This document shows, piece by piece, positions 18,039-26,046 of a stretch of DNA of 64,000 nucleotides. Within the stretch, counting starts at the first letter, position 1. Each line of letters begins with the position of its first letter. Source of the stretch: Microcoleus sp. bin48.metabat.b7b8b9.023 (lineage in GTDB: Bacteria; Cyanobacteriota; Cyanobacteriia; Cyanobacteriales; Microcoleaceae); contig NZ_JAAFKG010000031.1 in NCBI RefSeq assembly GCF_013299185.1, forward strand, positions 26,724 through 90,723, given 5' to 3'. The notes under the pieces are model-generated. The model was given only the letters and a program-made list of their open reading frames with translations, ran no database searches and was not told the origin of the DNA. A program made the position numbers and the translations under genes.

Positions 18039-18641
18039 TTACCTTTTGTCTTCGGAAAGCTTGTTTAATTCTAAAACTGTGCGGTCTAATTCTTCAACGA
18101 TCGGCGTTAATTTAGCTTGGCGGAATGCTGCTACCAAAGCATTATAATACCAAAGAGTACCATCTTTTTTGCCTTTGAAGCGCTCCCAAACTAAGTCTCC
18201 TAATTCACGGTAATCTTTCAGGATCGATCGCACATTATAAAGTTTATCAGCCGCCGAGACCAATCTGACGGAGTGGGAAGCTTGAGGAATGCGATCGATA
18301 TAAGCTTGTTTGCGATCGCGCCAAGGGGGTTTGGGCGTCGCGTCGCTGTCGGTACAGCCGTCTACAATTGCTGTCACAGTATCGCCAAAGCGGCTGCGGA
18401 TGGCTTCGCGGGTAGGCGGGCCACCTCGATCTTCGATCGCATCATGAAGCAAAGCTGCGATCGCCTCATCTTCATTTGCCCCGTATTCCAAAGCTATACT
18501 AGCAGTACCCAACAAATGAGCGATATAGGGAACGCCAGAACCTTTGCGGATTTGAGTTGCGTGCAATTCTGCGGCATAGGTGAGGGCTTCAGAAAAACGG
18601 TTTGATAGTATCATAGAAGTTACCTTATTTAATCCAGTCAT
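18039..18641 (-). CDS. HD-domain phosphohydrolase, SpoT-hydrolase/Mesh1-like
   Basis: A 200-residue protein from the ATG at 18641, which has AGGAGA about 11 nt upstream. The HD metal site is visible: His in PYIAHLLGTA, then LLHDAIED (HD pair), then Asp in SAADKLYNVRS. This pattern matches the hydrolase domain of RelA/SpoT proteins and the stand-alone small hydrolases that cleave (p)ppGpp or NADPH phosphate. No synthetase domain is present. It is likely cytosolic and Mn2+ dependent; the substrate is inferred, not shown. An in-frame TTG lies immediately before the ATG. Confidence 0.8.
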   Translation of the reverse strand: MTGLNKVTSMILSNRFSEALTYAAELHATQIRKGSGVPYIAHLLGTASIALEYGANEDEAIAALLHDAIEDRGGPPTREAIRSRFGDTVTAIVDGCTDSDATPKPPWRDRKQAYIDRIPQASHSVRLVSAADKLYNVRSILKDYRELGDLVWERFKGKKDGTLWYYNALVAAFRQAKLTPIVEELDRTVLELNKLSEDKR

Positions 18642-18691
18642 CAAAGGCTAATCTCCTGTAAACTTAAAATATTCAAAGAGAGGTTGCGATC

Positions 18692-19315
18692 GTGACAGCT
18701 ACTACAACTATACCTAAAAATGCCGACCAAAAATTAGATACAGAACCGCCGTCAAAATCAGTAAATACAGCAGAAAATCAGCCAAAATCAGACTCCCATA
18801 AAGTCATACCTCTAGAAAAGTTTTTAGTCAGACCTCGTGATAAAATGGAGTGGGTTGACGGCAACTTAGTAGAGAAAACAGGAATGACATTCAAACACGG
18901 TCTCGCTCAAGTTAATCTAGCTACTGACTGGAGAAATTATAAAAATTCCAGCGGACAGGGAGGAGAAGTTATTACCGAAATACTTTGCTACACTGGCAAA
19001 AATGGTCTCCGTCCCGATGTCGCTTACATCACTCCTGAACTTTTGCCACCATCAGGAAATTTTACATCATTTTCCCAAAGCTTCCCACTCATTGCAGAAA
19101 TTGCATCTCCTGAAGATAGTGCCGAAGAGTTATTTGCAAAAGGTCAAGAATATTTGGCATCGGGATGTTTAGAAGTTTGGTTGCTGTTTCCTGAAGCGAG
19201 ATTGATATTTGTAAATGCAGGGGAACGCTGGCTGTTGTTTAATCCAGATGAAGTTGTTAACACTCAAAGGGTACTTACAGGTTTTAGCGTAGCTGTCAGT
19301 GAACTACTCATTTAA
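18692..19315 (+). CDS. Uma2-family (DUF820) PD-(D/E)xK nuclease-like protein
   Basis: A 207-residue protein, GTG start at 18692. The first 45 residues are polar and low-complexity. The Uma2 core follows: KMEWVDGNLVEKTGM, then RPDVAYITPELLP (the acidic metal site), then FPLIAEIASPEDSAEELFAK (E at the second position), and a C-terminal EVWLLFPEARLIFV strand. Uma2 proteins have the restriction-endonuclease fold, are greatly expanded in cyanobacteria, and have no settled role. It lies upstream of the nucleotide cassette, but 192 nt separate them and a link is not evident. Confidence 0.85.
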   Translation: MTATTTIPKNADQKLDTEPPSKSVNTAENQPKSDSHKVIPLEKFLVRPRDKMEWVDGNLVEKTGMTFKHGLAQVNLATDWRNYKNSSGQGGEVITEILCYTGKNGLRPDVAYITPELLPPSGNFTSFSQSFPLIAEIASPEDSAEELFAKGQEYLASGCLEVWLLFPEARLIFVNAGERWLLFNPDEVVNTQRVLTGFSVAVSELLI

Positions 19316-19507
19316 AAAAACTTAAATTGTTTTGCTAAATATTCAGATTTTATTGAAATTAATGATTGCTTAATCTCTCTCTTCTCCTCCTCTGCACCCT
19401 CTGCACCCTCTACCATGCGGTTCATTCATAAAAATCTTGGTAAAATTTTAGCAAAAATGTCCTCAAAGTTTGTTAAGCTGTTCTAGCAGTTTTTTTTGAC
19501 CACAGTA

Positions 19508-21028
19508 ATGAGTCAGCAGGCAACCCTATTCCAGTACAAACCACTACACAAGCCAAATCAACTGATTTGCGGAACTGGTCAAACCGCTGTAGTGACTGGG
19601 TGGACTGTAAAGCAAGCGATCGCCAAACGCCTTGACCCCCATGAGTTTGCTGTGATTGGACAGTTGTACAGTTCAACTCGTGGAATTAGCTTTCTGATTC
19701 GGAATCTTTTATTCAATCCCCATGTCCGCTTTTTAGTAATAATGAACGCTACAAAAGAAGACCTCAATGCTGGTGGATGTAAGTGCCTGCTGGACTTCTT
19801 CCGTAATGGGTTTACAGAAGGAACCAGTGATACCGGACGAAAATGTTGGGTGATTAAATCTCCCATTACTGGGTATATTGATATTGAAATTCCAGCTAAT
19901 GCTTTGGAACAATTACGACAATCTATAGAAGAACCTGTAGAAGCAAAATCCATTTCTGAAGCTGTAGCCTCTGTCAAGTCTTATTCACAACAGAACATAC
20001 TTGAACCCTGGGGTAATTACTTAGAATTTCCTATCTCTGAAATCGTTCCTACTATTCAACCTGGACCGCGTTACGGTCATCGGATAGAAGGAACAACTAT
20101 TGCAGAAACTTGGGTTAAAATTATTCATCGCATCAAAACAACAGGTACAATTCGACCGACTGGCTACGATGGCAAATGGCAAGAATTAATTGATTTAATA
20201 GCTGTGGTGAAAAATGAGCCACCAGGCTTTTATTTCCCGGAACCAAATTATCTGCCCATTGATCGTCCTTTTGTTCAAGAATACACTTCACAAATATTAG
20301 ATGATTCAGTGAAACGAGAAGGTGTTAAATACACTTATGGGCAGCGTCTTCGTTCTTGGTTTGGTGGACGCGACCAGATTGAACAAGTTATTAATAAATT
20401 AATAGGTGAGATTGACGCTGCTAGTGCAGTTATGTCGCTGTGGGATGTAGCCGATCACGATTCAGGTGGTAGTCCATGCCTTAACCATATCTGGCTAAGA
20501 GTTGTGGATAACGAACTGTCAATGACTGCTACTTTCCGCAGTAACGATATGTTTAGCGCTTGGCCCGCTAACGCTATAGGATTGCGAAAATTGCAAGAAC
20601 ATATTCGAGACGCGATCGCTCAGCGATCGGAGTACGATCTAAAGATGGGTCCACTGATTACCATTAGTCAGAGTGCCCATATCTACGATGATACTTTCGA
20701 TTCAGTTGACCGGATTATCAACCAGCACTACCAAAAAATTGTTGATACAGAACGTAGGCGTTGTTTTGATCCAACTTATTCTGATTGCGATCCAGTCGGA
20801 AACTTCTTAATTAAAGTGGAGGATAAAGCAATAGTTGTTTCCCAAACAACTCCTGGCAGTGGCGAGATTACCAAGCATTATAGTGGCAGAGATCCTCTCA
20901 AGCTATTACGAGAAATTTGTGCTAATTCTCCGGCAATACAGCCCGAACATTCAGGTTACTTAGGGCTAGAAATCCAGAAGGCTTTTGGCTGCATTGCAAC
21001 TGGCAAAAAATATATTCAGGATCAATAA
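19508..21028 (+). CDS. Thymidylate-synthase-fold protein with N-terminal MtrA/DUF4346-like domain
   Basis: A 506-residue two-domain protein. Residues 10-165 (VIGQLYSSTRGISFLIRNLL, NPHVRFLVIM, then a Gly-rich stretch) recall the MtrA/DUF4346 fold of methyltransferase subunit A. Residues 185-500 are of the thymidylate synthase/dCMP hydroxymethylase superfamily. The nucleophile Cys is in GGSPCLNH (about 324), FRSND supplies the phosphate Arg and Asp, PANAI the Asn, and SAHIY the His/Tyr pair, so the active site looks intact. It would methylate or hydroxymethylate a deoxypyrimidine monophosphate. It begins a tight three-gene run (gaps 38 and 25 nt). An in-frame TTG 12 nt upstream is a possible alternative start. 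The N-terminal assignment is tentative. Confidence 0.75.
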   Translation: MSQQATLFQYKPLHKPNQLICGTGQTAVVTGWTVKQAIAKRLDPHEFAVIGQLYSSTRGISFLIRNLLFNPHVRFLVIMNATKEDLNAGGCKCLLDFFRNGFTEGTSDTGRKCWVIKSPITGYIDIEIPANALEQLRQSIEEPVEAKSISEAVASVKSYSQQNILEPWGNYLEFPISEIVPTIQPGPRYGHRIEGTTIAETWVKIIHRIKTTGTIRPTGYDGKWQELIDLIAVVKNEPPGFYFPEPNYLPIDRPFVQEYTSQILDDSVKREGVKYTYGQRLRSWFGGRDQIEQVINKLIGEIDAASAVMSLWDVADHDSGGSPCLNHIWLRVVDNELSMTATFRSNDMFSAWPANAIGLRKLQEHIRDAIAQRSEYDLKMGPLITISQSAHIYDDTFDSVDRIINQHYQKIVDTERRRCFDPTYSDCDPVGNFLIKVEDKAIVVSQTTPGSGEITKHYSGRDPLKLLREICANSPAIQPEHSGYLGLEIQKAFGCIATGKKYIQDQ

Positions 21029-21066
21029 ATCTAAGCGTCGTAAAGTTAAAGCATAGGAAATAGTTT

Positions 21067-21942
21067 ATGTCGGTTCTAAGCGAGTGGGATATTATCAACG
21101 AGCTAGGTAGAGGTATATTGATTTATCCTTTCTACGAGAGAAGAAAGAGCATCAGAGGTTGCTGTTTATGCCTCAGGGCAAGTGAATATGCTTATACATT
21201 TAACATAGCTGAACCGACTCAAGAGCCACAAGACTTGCTTTTTACAGATCAGGATAATAATAAATTTATTAAAATTCCGAGCCGAAAAACTGCTATAATA
21301 TGGACTGAGGAATCAGTATTTCTGGGTAATTATTTATGTGGCTCTCTTCATTCAACAGTAAAGCTAGTATCACAAGGCCTTGGACATATTGGAACAAGAG
21401 TTAATCCTAATTATGGAGGTGTTATGGCTATAGCTCTCCATAATTTATCAGACAATGAGATACAGATTCAAGTAGGTGAGACTATTGCATATTTAAGAAT
21501 TCATAGGTTGAGTTCAAAATCTTCTTTTCCGTCGCAGTCTAGGGAGTCTCCTGGCAAGGTTAATGATGCTATTCCTGAAGGATGTCGAAGACCGAAAAAA
21601 CTTAGTGACTGGTTGTTCAACGATGATCCACAAAATCGTTGGCGACAAGGACACCCTGAGGATATTAGGAAAATGTTAGAGGCATCACCAGAATATCAAA
21701 CAGCCAAGGATGAGCTTAAACAAAAATCTATCGGCTACCGTTTAGTTGGTAAGCATTGGCCACAGTGGGAGCCGATGGTTTGGACTGGGATTATCGGGGC
21801 ATTAGCAGCAATTGTGGCAGGTATTCCAGGATGGATAGCATTTGTGAGATCTTCTTCGCCACCTTCTTTTGATCCAACACCAATCATCACACCAAAGACA
21901 CAAATAGCACCCACTCCTAAAGCAACCTCGGTTCCAAAATAA
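21067..21942 (+). CDS. Membrane-anchored dCTP deaminase/dUTPase-fold protein
   Basis: A 291-residue protein. Residues 10-150 match the trimeric dCTP deaminase/dUTPase fold: SVFLGNYLCGSLHSTVKLVS, GLGHIGTRVNP, then GGVMAIALHNLSDNEI and GETIAYLRI. In typical dCTP deaminases the strand after the NP motif reads LELxN with the catalytic Glu; here it reads IALHN, so that Glu appears to be Ala. A charged linker follows (150-230). One hydrophobic segment spans about 238-260, with a Pro/Thr-rich tail (262-291). The protein is thus tail-anchored in a membrane, which is unusual for this fold. It could bind deoxynucleotides without deaminating them, or use another residue. It is the middle gene of the cassette. 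Confidence 0.7.
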   Translation: MSVLSEWDIINELGRGILIYPFYERRKSIRGCCLCLRASEYAYTFNIAEPTQEPQDLLFTDQDNNKFIKIPSRKTAIIWTEESVFLGNYLCGSLHSTVKLVSQGLGHIGTRVNPNYGGVMAIALHNLSDNEIQIQVGETIAYLRIHRLSSKSSFPSQSRESPGKVNDAIPEGCRRPKKLSDWLFNDDPQNRWRQGHPEDIRKMLEASPEYQTAKDELKQKSIGYRLVGKHWPQWEPMVWTGIIGALAAIVAGIPGWIAFVRSSSPPSFDPTPIITPKTQIAPTPKATSVPK

Positions 21943-21967
21943 TACTGTTGAGAAAGCGTAAAAATCA

Positions 21968-22951
21968 ATGAACAAAGTATATATATCTGGTGCTTTAACA
22001 GGAATTGAGAAACCAGCAGAAGTCAAGAGTTTCTATGAAGCCATTGGTTTGCTTTGCCAGGAAATAGGTTTTCAAGCTTATGTTCCGCATATGTATACCG
22101 ATCCTATCAATAACCCTGATGTTAGTCCTAGCCAAGTATTTGAAAGAGACAAGCATCAGGTAAGTACATCAGATTTAGTTATTGCTTATCTTGGTTCCTT
22201 CTCTTTTGGTGTGGGAATGGAGCTAGCTTATGCTGAAACGAATAACATTCCTATTGTGATTATTTATGAAAAAGATAAAGTTATATCAAGATTTCCACTT
22301 GGTATCCCTACACTAATTGCTGAAGTTCAATTCCAGACTTATGAAGATGCTTTGAACCAACTCAAAAACGTTTTGGAACAGAAAAAAATACAGCAGCTTA
22401 TGAAGAAAACTTATCAAAGACCAAATTGGGACGAATACTTTTTAATGTTGGCAAAATTGGCCGCGACTCGATCGACTTGTCTGGCTTTTCCCGTCGGCGC
22501 GGTAATCGCTAAAAACAGGCAAGTTTTAGCTACGGGTTACAACGGTTCCCCCTCAGGTACGGTACACTGCACGGCTCAAGGCTTCTGCTATCCGGGTTTG
22601 AGCAGTTGCGACGCTAGCAAAACTTTGCCGTCGCGGGCGGTTCACGCTGAAGCAAATGCGATCGCCACTGCTGCCAAACACGGGATATCTACGGCTGGGG
22701 CTAGTATTTACGTGACTTTAGAACCCTGCATTTATTGTTTGAAATTAATTATTTCCGCCGGCATTCGCGAAGTATTTTACGAAACTGTTTTTAACAGCGG
22801 AGAAAAAGCTGAGTTGAGAGATTCTTTTATTGCCGATGGTATTGTTGAATTCAAACAAATTAAGCTATCTGAAAGTACAGCAAAAAGATCGGCTTCATTT
22901 CTGCTGAATGCTACATCTGTGCCTAAAGACGATCGACCATTCGGTTCGTAG
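21968..22951 (+). CDS. Fusion: nucleoside 2-deoxyribosyltransferase-like domain and dCMP deaminase
   Basis: A 327-residue protein. Residues 1-140 look like the nucleoside 2-deoxyribosyltransferase/SLOG-related fold: VYISGALTG, FERDKHQVSTSDLVIAYLG, then GVGMELAYA with a candidate nucleophile Glu. Residues 145-320 are a full dCMP deaminase, with the zinc motif HAE at 226-228 and PCIYC at 253-257 (PCxxC), plus the EYFLMLAKLAATRSTCLAFP start seen in stand-alone cyanobacterial enzymes. dCMP deaminase makes dUMP for dTMP synthesis. An internal ATG at 22400 matches the usual start of the single-domain enzyme. The first half is AT-rich like the two upstream genes; the second is richer in GC and GATC, suggesting a fusion junction near 22400. 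Confidence 0.85.
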   Translation: MNKVYISGALTGIEKPAEVKSFYEAIGLLCQEIGFQAYVPHMYTDPINNPDVSPSQVFERDKHQVSTSDLVIAYLGSFSFGVGMELAYAETNNIPIVIIYEKDKVISRFPLGIPTLIAEVQFQTYEDALNQLKNVLEQKKIQQLMKKTYQRPNWDEYFLMLAKLAATRSTCLAFPVGAVIAKNRQVLATGYNGSPSGTVHCTAQGFCYPGLSSCDASKTLPSRAVHAEANAIATAAKHGISTAGASIYVTLEPCIYCLKLIISAGIREVFYETVFNSGEKAELRDSFIADGIVEFKQIKLSESTAKRSASFLLNATSVPKDDRPFGS

Positions 22952-23053
22952 TGAGGACTTTAGTCCGCATCCAATCAGGACTAAAGTCCTCACTACTAAC
23001 CTGTGAGGACTTTAGTCCGCATCCAATCAGGACTAAAGTCCTCACTACTAACC
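22943..23053. repeat. Tandem pair of GAGGACTTTAGTCC palindromic elements
   Basis: Units 22943-23001 and 23002-23053 are nearly identical and each is a long inverted repeat. The core reads GGACTTTAGTCC with a matching GGACTAAAGTCC, a paired change from the GGACTTCAGTCC copies elsewhere. The element overlaps the stop of the dCMP deaminase fusion and could act as its terminator. Confidence 0.8.
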
Positions 23054-23056
23054 AGA

Positions 23057-23560
23057 TCAATCAAACTCATTGACAGCTTGCAAATAGTCGATCGCCGCAT
23101 CTATCCTCGAACTATACTTAAAAGCAAACTGATCGAACCAATATCTCTCATCGGAATTTTTATCTAAATTTTTCAGCCAAACCTGAGCTTGCCTAACTTT
23201 TTGCCTGTGCGTTTGCACGTCTAACTCTGACGGCACAATTTTTTCTGGGGGTTTCGGTGTTAGTGCAGTCACTTCCTGAGATTTATTTTCTGCTTCGTGC
23301 AGAGGCTGAAGCGGTTCCTGTGCAGCCACTTCCCGAGCTTTATTTTGTGCTGCGTATTCAGCCTTAATTTCAGCTAAATCTTTGTCAAGATTACCAGGAT
23401 ACTTAATATCTGCTGTTTTAAATGTTTGATTTGACGGTGCTGCTGCTGGTTGGGAAAGCGGTTGTGCTTCCACTGGCGGCTGACTTGGCACGTCGCGATT
23501 TTTTTGAGATGCTTGATATTCTGCCCTAAGTTCAGCTAACAAGCGATCGATCGATTCCAT
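23057..23560 (-). CDS. Slr1339-family salt-stress-like protein
   Basis: A 167-residue hydrophilic protein. It contains two copies of a short helical motif, LLAELRAEYQASQ near the start and DLAEIKAEYAAQNKARE in the middle, separated by Pro/Gln-rich linkers. A C-terminal helical domain follows (KVRQAQVWLKNLD, then WFDQFAFKYSSRIDAAIDYL). This architecture fits the cyanobacterial Slr1339 family, annotated as salt-stress proteins, whose biochemical role is not known. No signal peptide is present. It lies 76 nt downstream of the VWA gene on the same strand and could be co-transcribed with it. Confidence 0.6.
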   Translation of the reverse strand: MESIDRLLAELRAEYQASQKNRDVPSQPPVEAQPLSQPAAAPSNQTFKTADIKYPGNLDKDLAEIKAEYAAQNKAREVAAQEPLQPLHEAENKSQEVTALTPKPPEKIVPSELDVQTHRQKVRQAQVWLKNLDKNSDERYWFDQFAFKYSSRIDAAIDYLQAVNEFD

Positions 23561-23636
23561 GACTTAAAACCCCCTTTAAAAAATCCTGCCCAGGAACCAG
23601 GCACAAATATAATCTCGCAAACAACGCACAGCCTCC

Positions 23637-24242
23637 TCAATCAGTTATTGCATTCAGCAATACTTCCGTCAGGGTCATTCCTTCGATATCATCCATCGTC
23701 ACTGTATCAACGATATCGAATTTAGCCCCAGCGCTTTGCAGTTCGTCATCCAATATCTTGAGAAACTTAGTCGCTTCCGGGGCATTCCCTACCTGAATGA
23801 AGGAAATCGCCAGCTCTTCATCTCGATCGAGCTTCCGCGATGCCTCTATAATCGTTTTCATCACTTCTTTGCGATCGTCCGGTTCGCCGTCCGTCACCAC
23901 TAATATGGTTTCGCCATTTGGCTTGGTCTTACCGGATGCTTTGCGCTGAAAATAATTGTTGAGAGAATCTAGCAGCACCGCAGCCAAATTTGTAGTCCCG
24001 GAAGGTTCGTTTTCTTGGAAGATTTGCACTACTTTAGCTGATGTTACATTCTCGTAGCGTTTGAAGCGACCAGAAAAAACGTAAACTGTGATGCCGTCTG
24101 GGTCAAGTTCTTCGCATTTATTCGCCAGTGCGACAGTCGATTCTTGCATCAGCGCCCACCGACTTTTTCCCCCCATCTGGTCTTTGGTGTACATACTGCC
24201 GCTTTTGTCAATGATGATTGTGTAATCGCGGTTCTGAAGCAT
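23637..24242 (-). CDS. VWA-domain (MIDAS) protein
   Basis: A 201-residue single VWA domain. The metal-ion-dependent adhesion site is complete: DKSGS at 12-16, a conserved Thr in SGTTNL, and Asp in VVTDGEPDD. Such TerY-like cytosolic VWA proteins mediate protein-protein contacts, often with tellurite-resistance/TerD-type proteins or AAA ATPases. No such partner is adjacent. AGGAAAAA precedes the ATG. It may form an operon with the Slr1339-like gene. Confidence 0.88.
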   Translation of the reverse strand: MLQNRDYTIIIDKSGSMYTKDQMGGKSRWALMQESTVALANKCEELDPDGITVYVFSGRFKRYENVTSAKVVQIFQENEPSGTTNLAAVLLDSLNNYFQRKASGKTKPNGETILVVTDGEPDDRKEVMKTIIEASRKLDRDEELAISFIQVGNAPEATKFLKILDDELQSAGAKFDIVDTVTMDDIEGMTLTEVLLNAITD

Positions 24243-24364
24243 ACTATTTTTCCTGTTAATTAAGAAGTTTTTCCCAAAAAGAGCAAAACCAGCGAGCCGA
24301 AGCGGTTGAGCTTGATGTTGCTCGCTGCGTTTTTTAGTTGATTTGCGATCGCAAATACCCGAAT

Positions 24365-24841
24365 TTAAGCTGCAACTAAAGCGTTTTTAAGTGGCTTCCA
24401 GCTAAAAGCTCGATCGCCCCCCATCTCTACTGCTATTTTAACTCGCGGCTCTAGCGTCGGCAAAACAGTCAAATACTCAACTTCCTGACTCGACAAAACC
24501 TGCCCTTCAATAATCCAAAGCACCAGTCCTTTTGATTTCGGCGGCAAATTATCTAATTGAGTTTGCAACATCGGAGGTACGTAGTAGGTGTAACCCACAG
24601 CCCCTTCATTGCCAGTAGTTTTCTTGCCCAAATGTGGCGGCCGCACCCCGTGAACTCCGGTCAAATACATCGCCAAATCGCCCAAACCCCGCGCCGTAAT
24701 TGTGTACGCACCGTAGCCGGCAGCCCGCAGCCGTCGCAGGTAACGGCCCTCAAATCCTCCCTCTAAAGGAACGTACAGGGCTAGCGACCCCGACTTTTCC
24801 AAATCCCGAATCATATCCGCACCAGTTGTAATCAGTCCCAT
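24365..24841 (-). CDS. ndhN: NAD(P)H-quinone oxidoreductase (NDH-1) subunit N
   Basis: A 158-residue protein matching NdhN along its length: MGLITTGADMIRDLEKSGSL, YGAYTITARGLGDL and GAVGYTYYVPPML. NdhN is a peripheral subunit of the cyanobacterial and chloroplast NDH-1 complex, needed for the ferredoxin-interacting arm on the thylakoid stromal side. It supports respiration, cyclic electron flow and CO2 uptake. It is a single gene, divergent from the ribosomal cluster across 432 nt. Confidence 0.95.
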   Translation of the reverse strand: MGLITTGADMIRDLEKSGSLALYVPLEGGFEGRYLRRLRAAGYGAYTITARGLGDLAMYLTGVHGVRPPHLGKKTTGNEGAVGYTYYVPPMLQTQLDNLPPKSKGLVLWIIEGQVLSSQEVEYLTVLPTLEPRVKIAVEMGGDRAFSWKPLKNALVAA

Positions 24842-24942
24842 AAATTTGTCTAGCCTGCTGTTTTAAATTTGGTCGATCGCCCGTTGCGAGCTTAAAGTAT
24901 TATAAATGCTAAAGCTGAGGCGACAAAGTTATCAAATAGGCC

Positions 24943-24972
24943 TTGACAAATAGCAAACACTTCATGTACTAT
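24943..24972 (+). promoter_or_regulatory. Candidate sigma70-type promoter of the ribosomal cluster
   Basis: The -35 box TTGACA (24943-24948) and -10 box TACTAT (24967-24972) have an 18-nt spacer. The start of transcription would be near 24980, leaving a leader of about 295 nt before rplC. Confidence 0.55.
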
Positions 24973-24979
24973 TGTGAAC

Positions 24980-25273
24980 TGGCGCTGTCAAAGGATACTG
25001 AGTAGCTTGCTATCCAAGTCCTAGCCCAAATAAGCAAGACCGAAATCAAAGTCGGAGATCGAACAGGTAAAAAACCTAGAATCTCAACCCTTGCAAGACT
25101 TCCACAAGCTCGCTCCCAAATTTAAAACTCAAATTTTAAACACCGAGGAAGGCTGTTGGTTGATAACAGTTAATTGCAGGAACACTGAAATAGATGTTTC
25201 TGCACAAGAGCAAGCGGATTGACGTAAACTTCGCAATCCGAAACCTCTTGCGTAAATAAAAGGAAAAAAATCC
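24980..25273 (+). promoter_or_regulatory. Long structured leader of rplC, possible autoregulatory mRNA region
   Basis: No ORF is evident. GGATA...TATCC near 24994-25016 can pair. CGGATTG (25215-25221) pairs perfectly with CAATCCG (25234-25240), and AGAGCAAG...CTCTTGCG can extend that stem just ahead of the rplC start. Long leaders with hairpins next to the first ribosomal gene commonly bind a ribosomal protein for feedback control; here this is inference. Confidence 0.4.
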
Positions 25274-25909
25274 GTGTCTGTAGGCATTCTTGGCACTAAA
25301 CTAGGCATGACTCAAGTGTTTGACGCCGAAGGGAGAGCAATCCCCGTCACCGTCATACAAGCAGGGCCTTGTACAGTAACTCAAATCAAAACTAAACAAA
25401 CTGATGGCTACACTGCCATTCAGATTGGATACGAAGAAGTAAAACCAAAGGCTCTCAACAAGCCAGAATTGGGACACCTTGCCAAGTCGGGGGCGAATCC
25501 ATTGCGCCACTTGCACGAATACCGCTTGGAAGATACCAGTTCCTTTGAATTAGGCCAACAAGTAAAAGCAGACGCTTTTACACCGGGGCAAATCGTAGAT
25601 GTCATCGGTACCAGCATCGGTAAAGGTTTTGCAGGCTTTCAAAAGCGCCACAACTTCAAACGCGGCCCCATGTCTCACGGTTCTAAGAATCACCGCGAAC
25701 CTGGATCGATCGGACCTGGAACCACTCCCGGACGCGTCTATCCCGGTAAAAGAATGGCAGGACGCATGGGCAACGTTCAAGTTACCGTCCGCAAACTGAC
25801 AATTGTCCGGGTGGATGCAGAGCAGAATTTGTTGCTGATCAAGGGAGCAGTTCCCGGAAAAGCTGGCGCCTTAGTCAATGTTGTTCCTGAGAAAAAAGTT
25901 GGGTGGTAG
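25274..25909 (+). CDS. rplC: 50S ribosomal protein L3
   Basis: The 211-residue L3, GTG start at 25274 after a purine-rich AAAGGAAAAAAA tract. The family signature [20 protein letters not shown] is present, with the loop that reaches the peptidyl-transferase centre. It is an early assembly protein at the 3' end of 23S rRNA. As is typical in cyanobacteria it opens the cluster, with rpsJ absent. A heptamer-filled 137-nt gap separates it from rplD. Confidence 0.96.
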   Translation: MSVGILGTKLGMTQVFDAEGRAIPVTVIQAGPCTVTQIKTKQTDGYTAIQIGYEEVKPKALNKPELGHLAKSGANPLRHLHEYRLEDTSSFELGQQVKADAFTPGQIVDVIGTSIGKGFAGFQKRHNFKRGPMSHGSKNHREPGSIGPGTTPGRVYPGKRMAGRMGNVQVTVRKLTIVRVDAEQNLLLIKGAVPGKAGALVNVVPEKKVGW

Positions 25910-26040
25910 TTATTGGTTATTGGTTATTTGTTATTGGTTATTTGTTATTAGCAACAACTAACAACTGACAATCAACAAATAACAACCAACAACTGACAAT
26001 CAACAAATAATAACAGACAACTAACAACAGACAAAGGACA
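25910..26040. repeat. Heptamer arrays (TTATTGG)n / (AACAACT)n
   Basis: Almost the whole rplC-rplD spacer is imperfect 7-nt repeats, first TTATTGG/TTATTTG and then AACAACTGACAATCAACAAAT-type units. A clean AAGGACAAAA Shine-Dalgarno tract follows just before rplD. Confidence 0.75.
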
Positions 26041-26046
26041 AAAGAT

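Noticed and set aside
22400..22951. A separate dCMP deaminase gene starting at the internal ATG 22400
   Set aside because: The frame is continuous with the upstream domain and no stop or Shine-Dalgarno separates them. An internal start remains possible.
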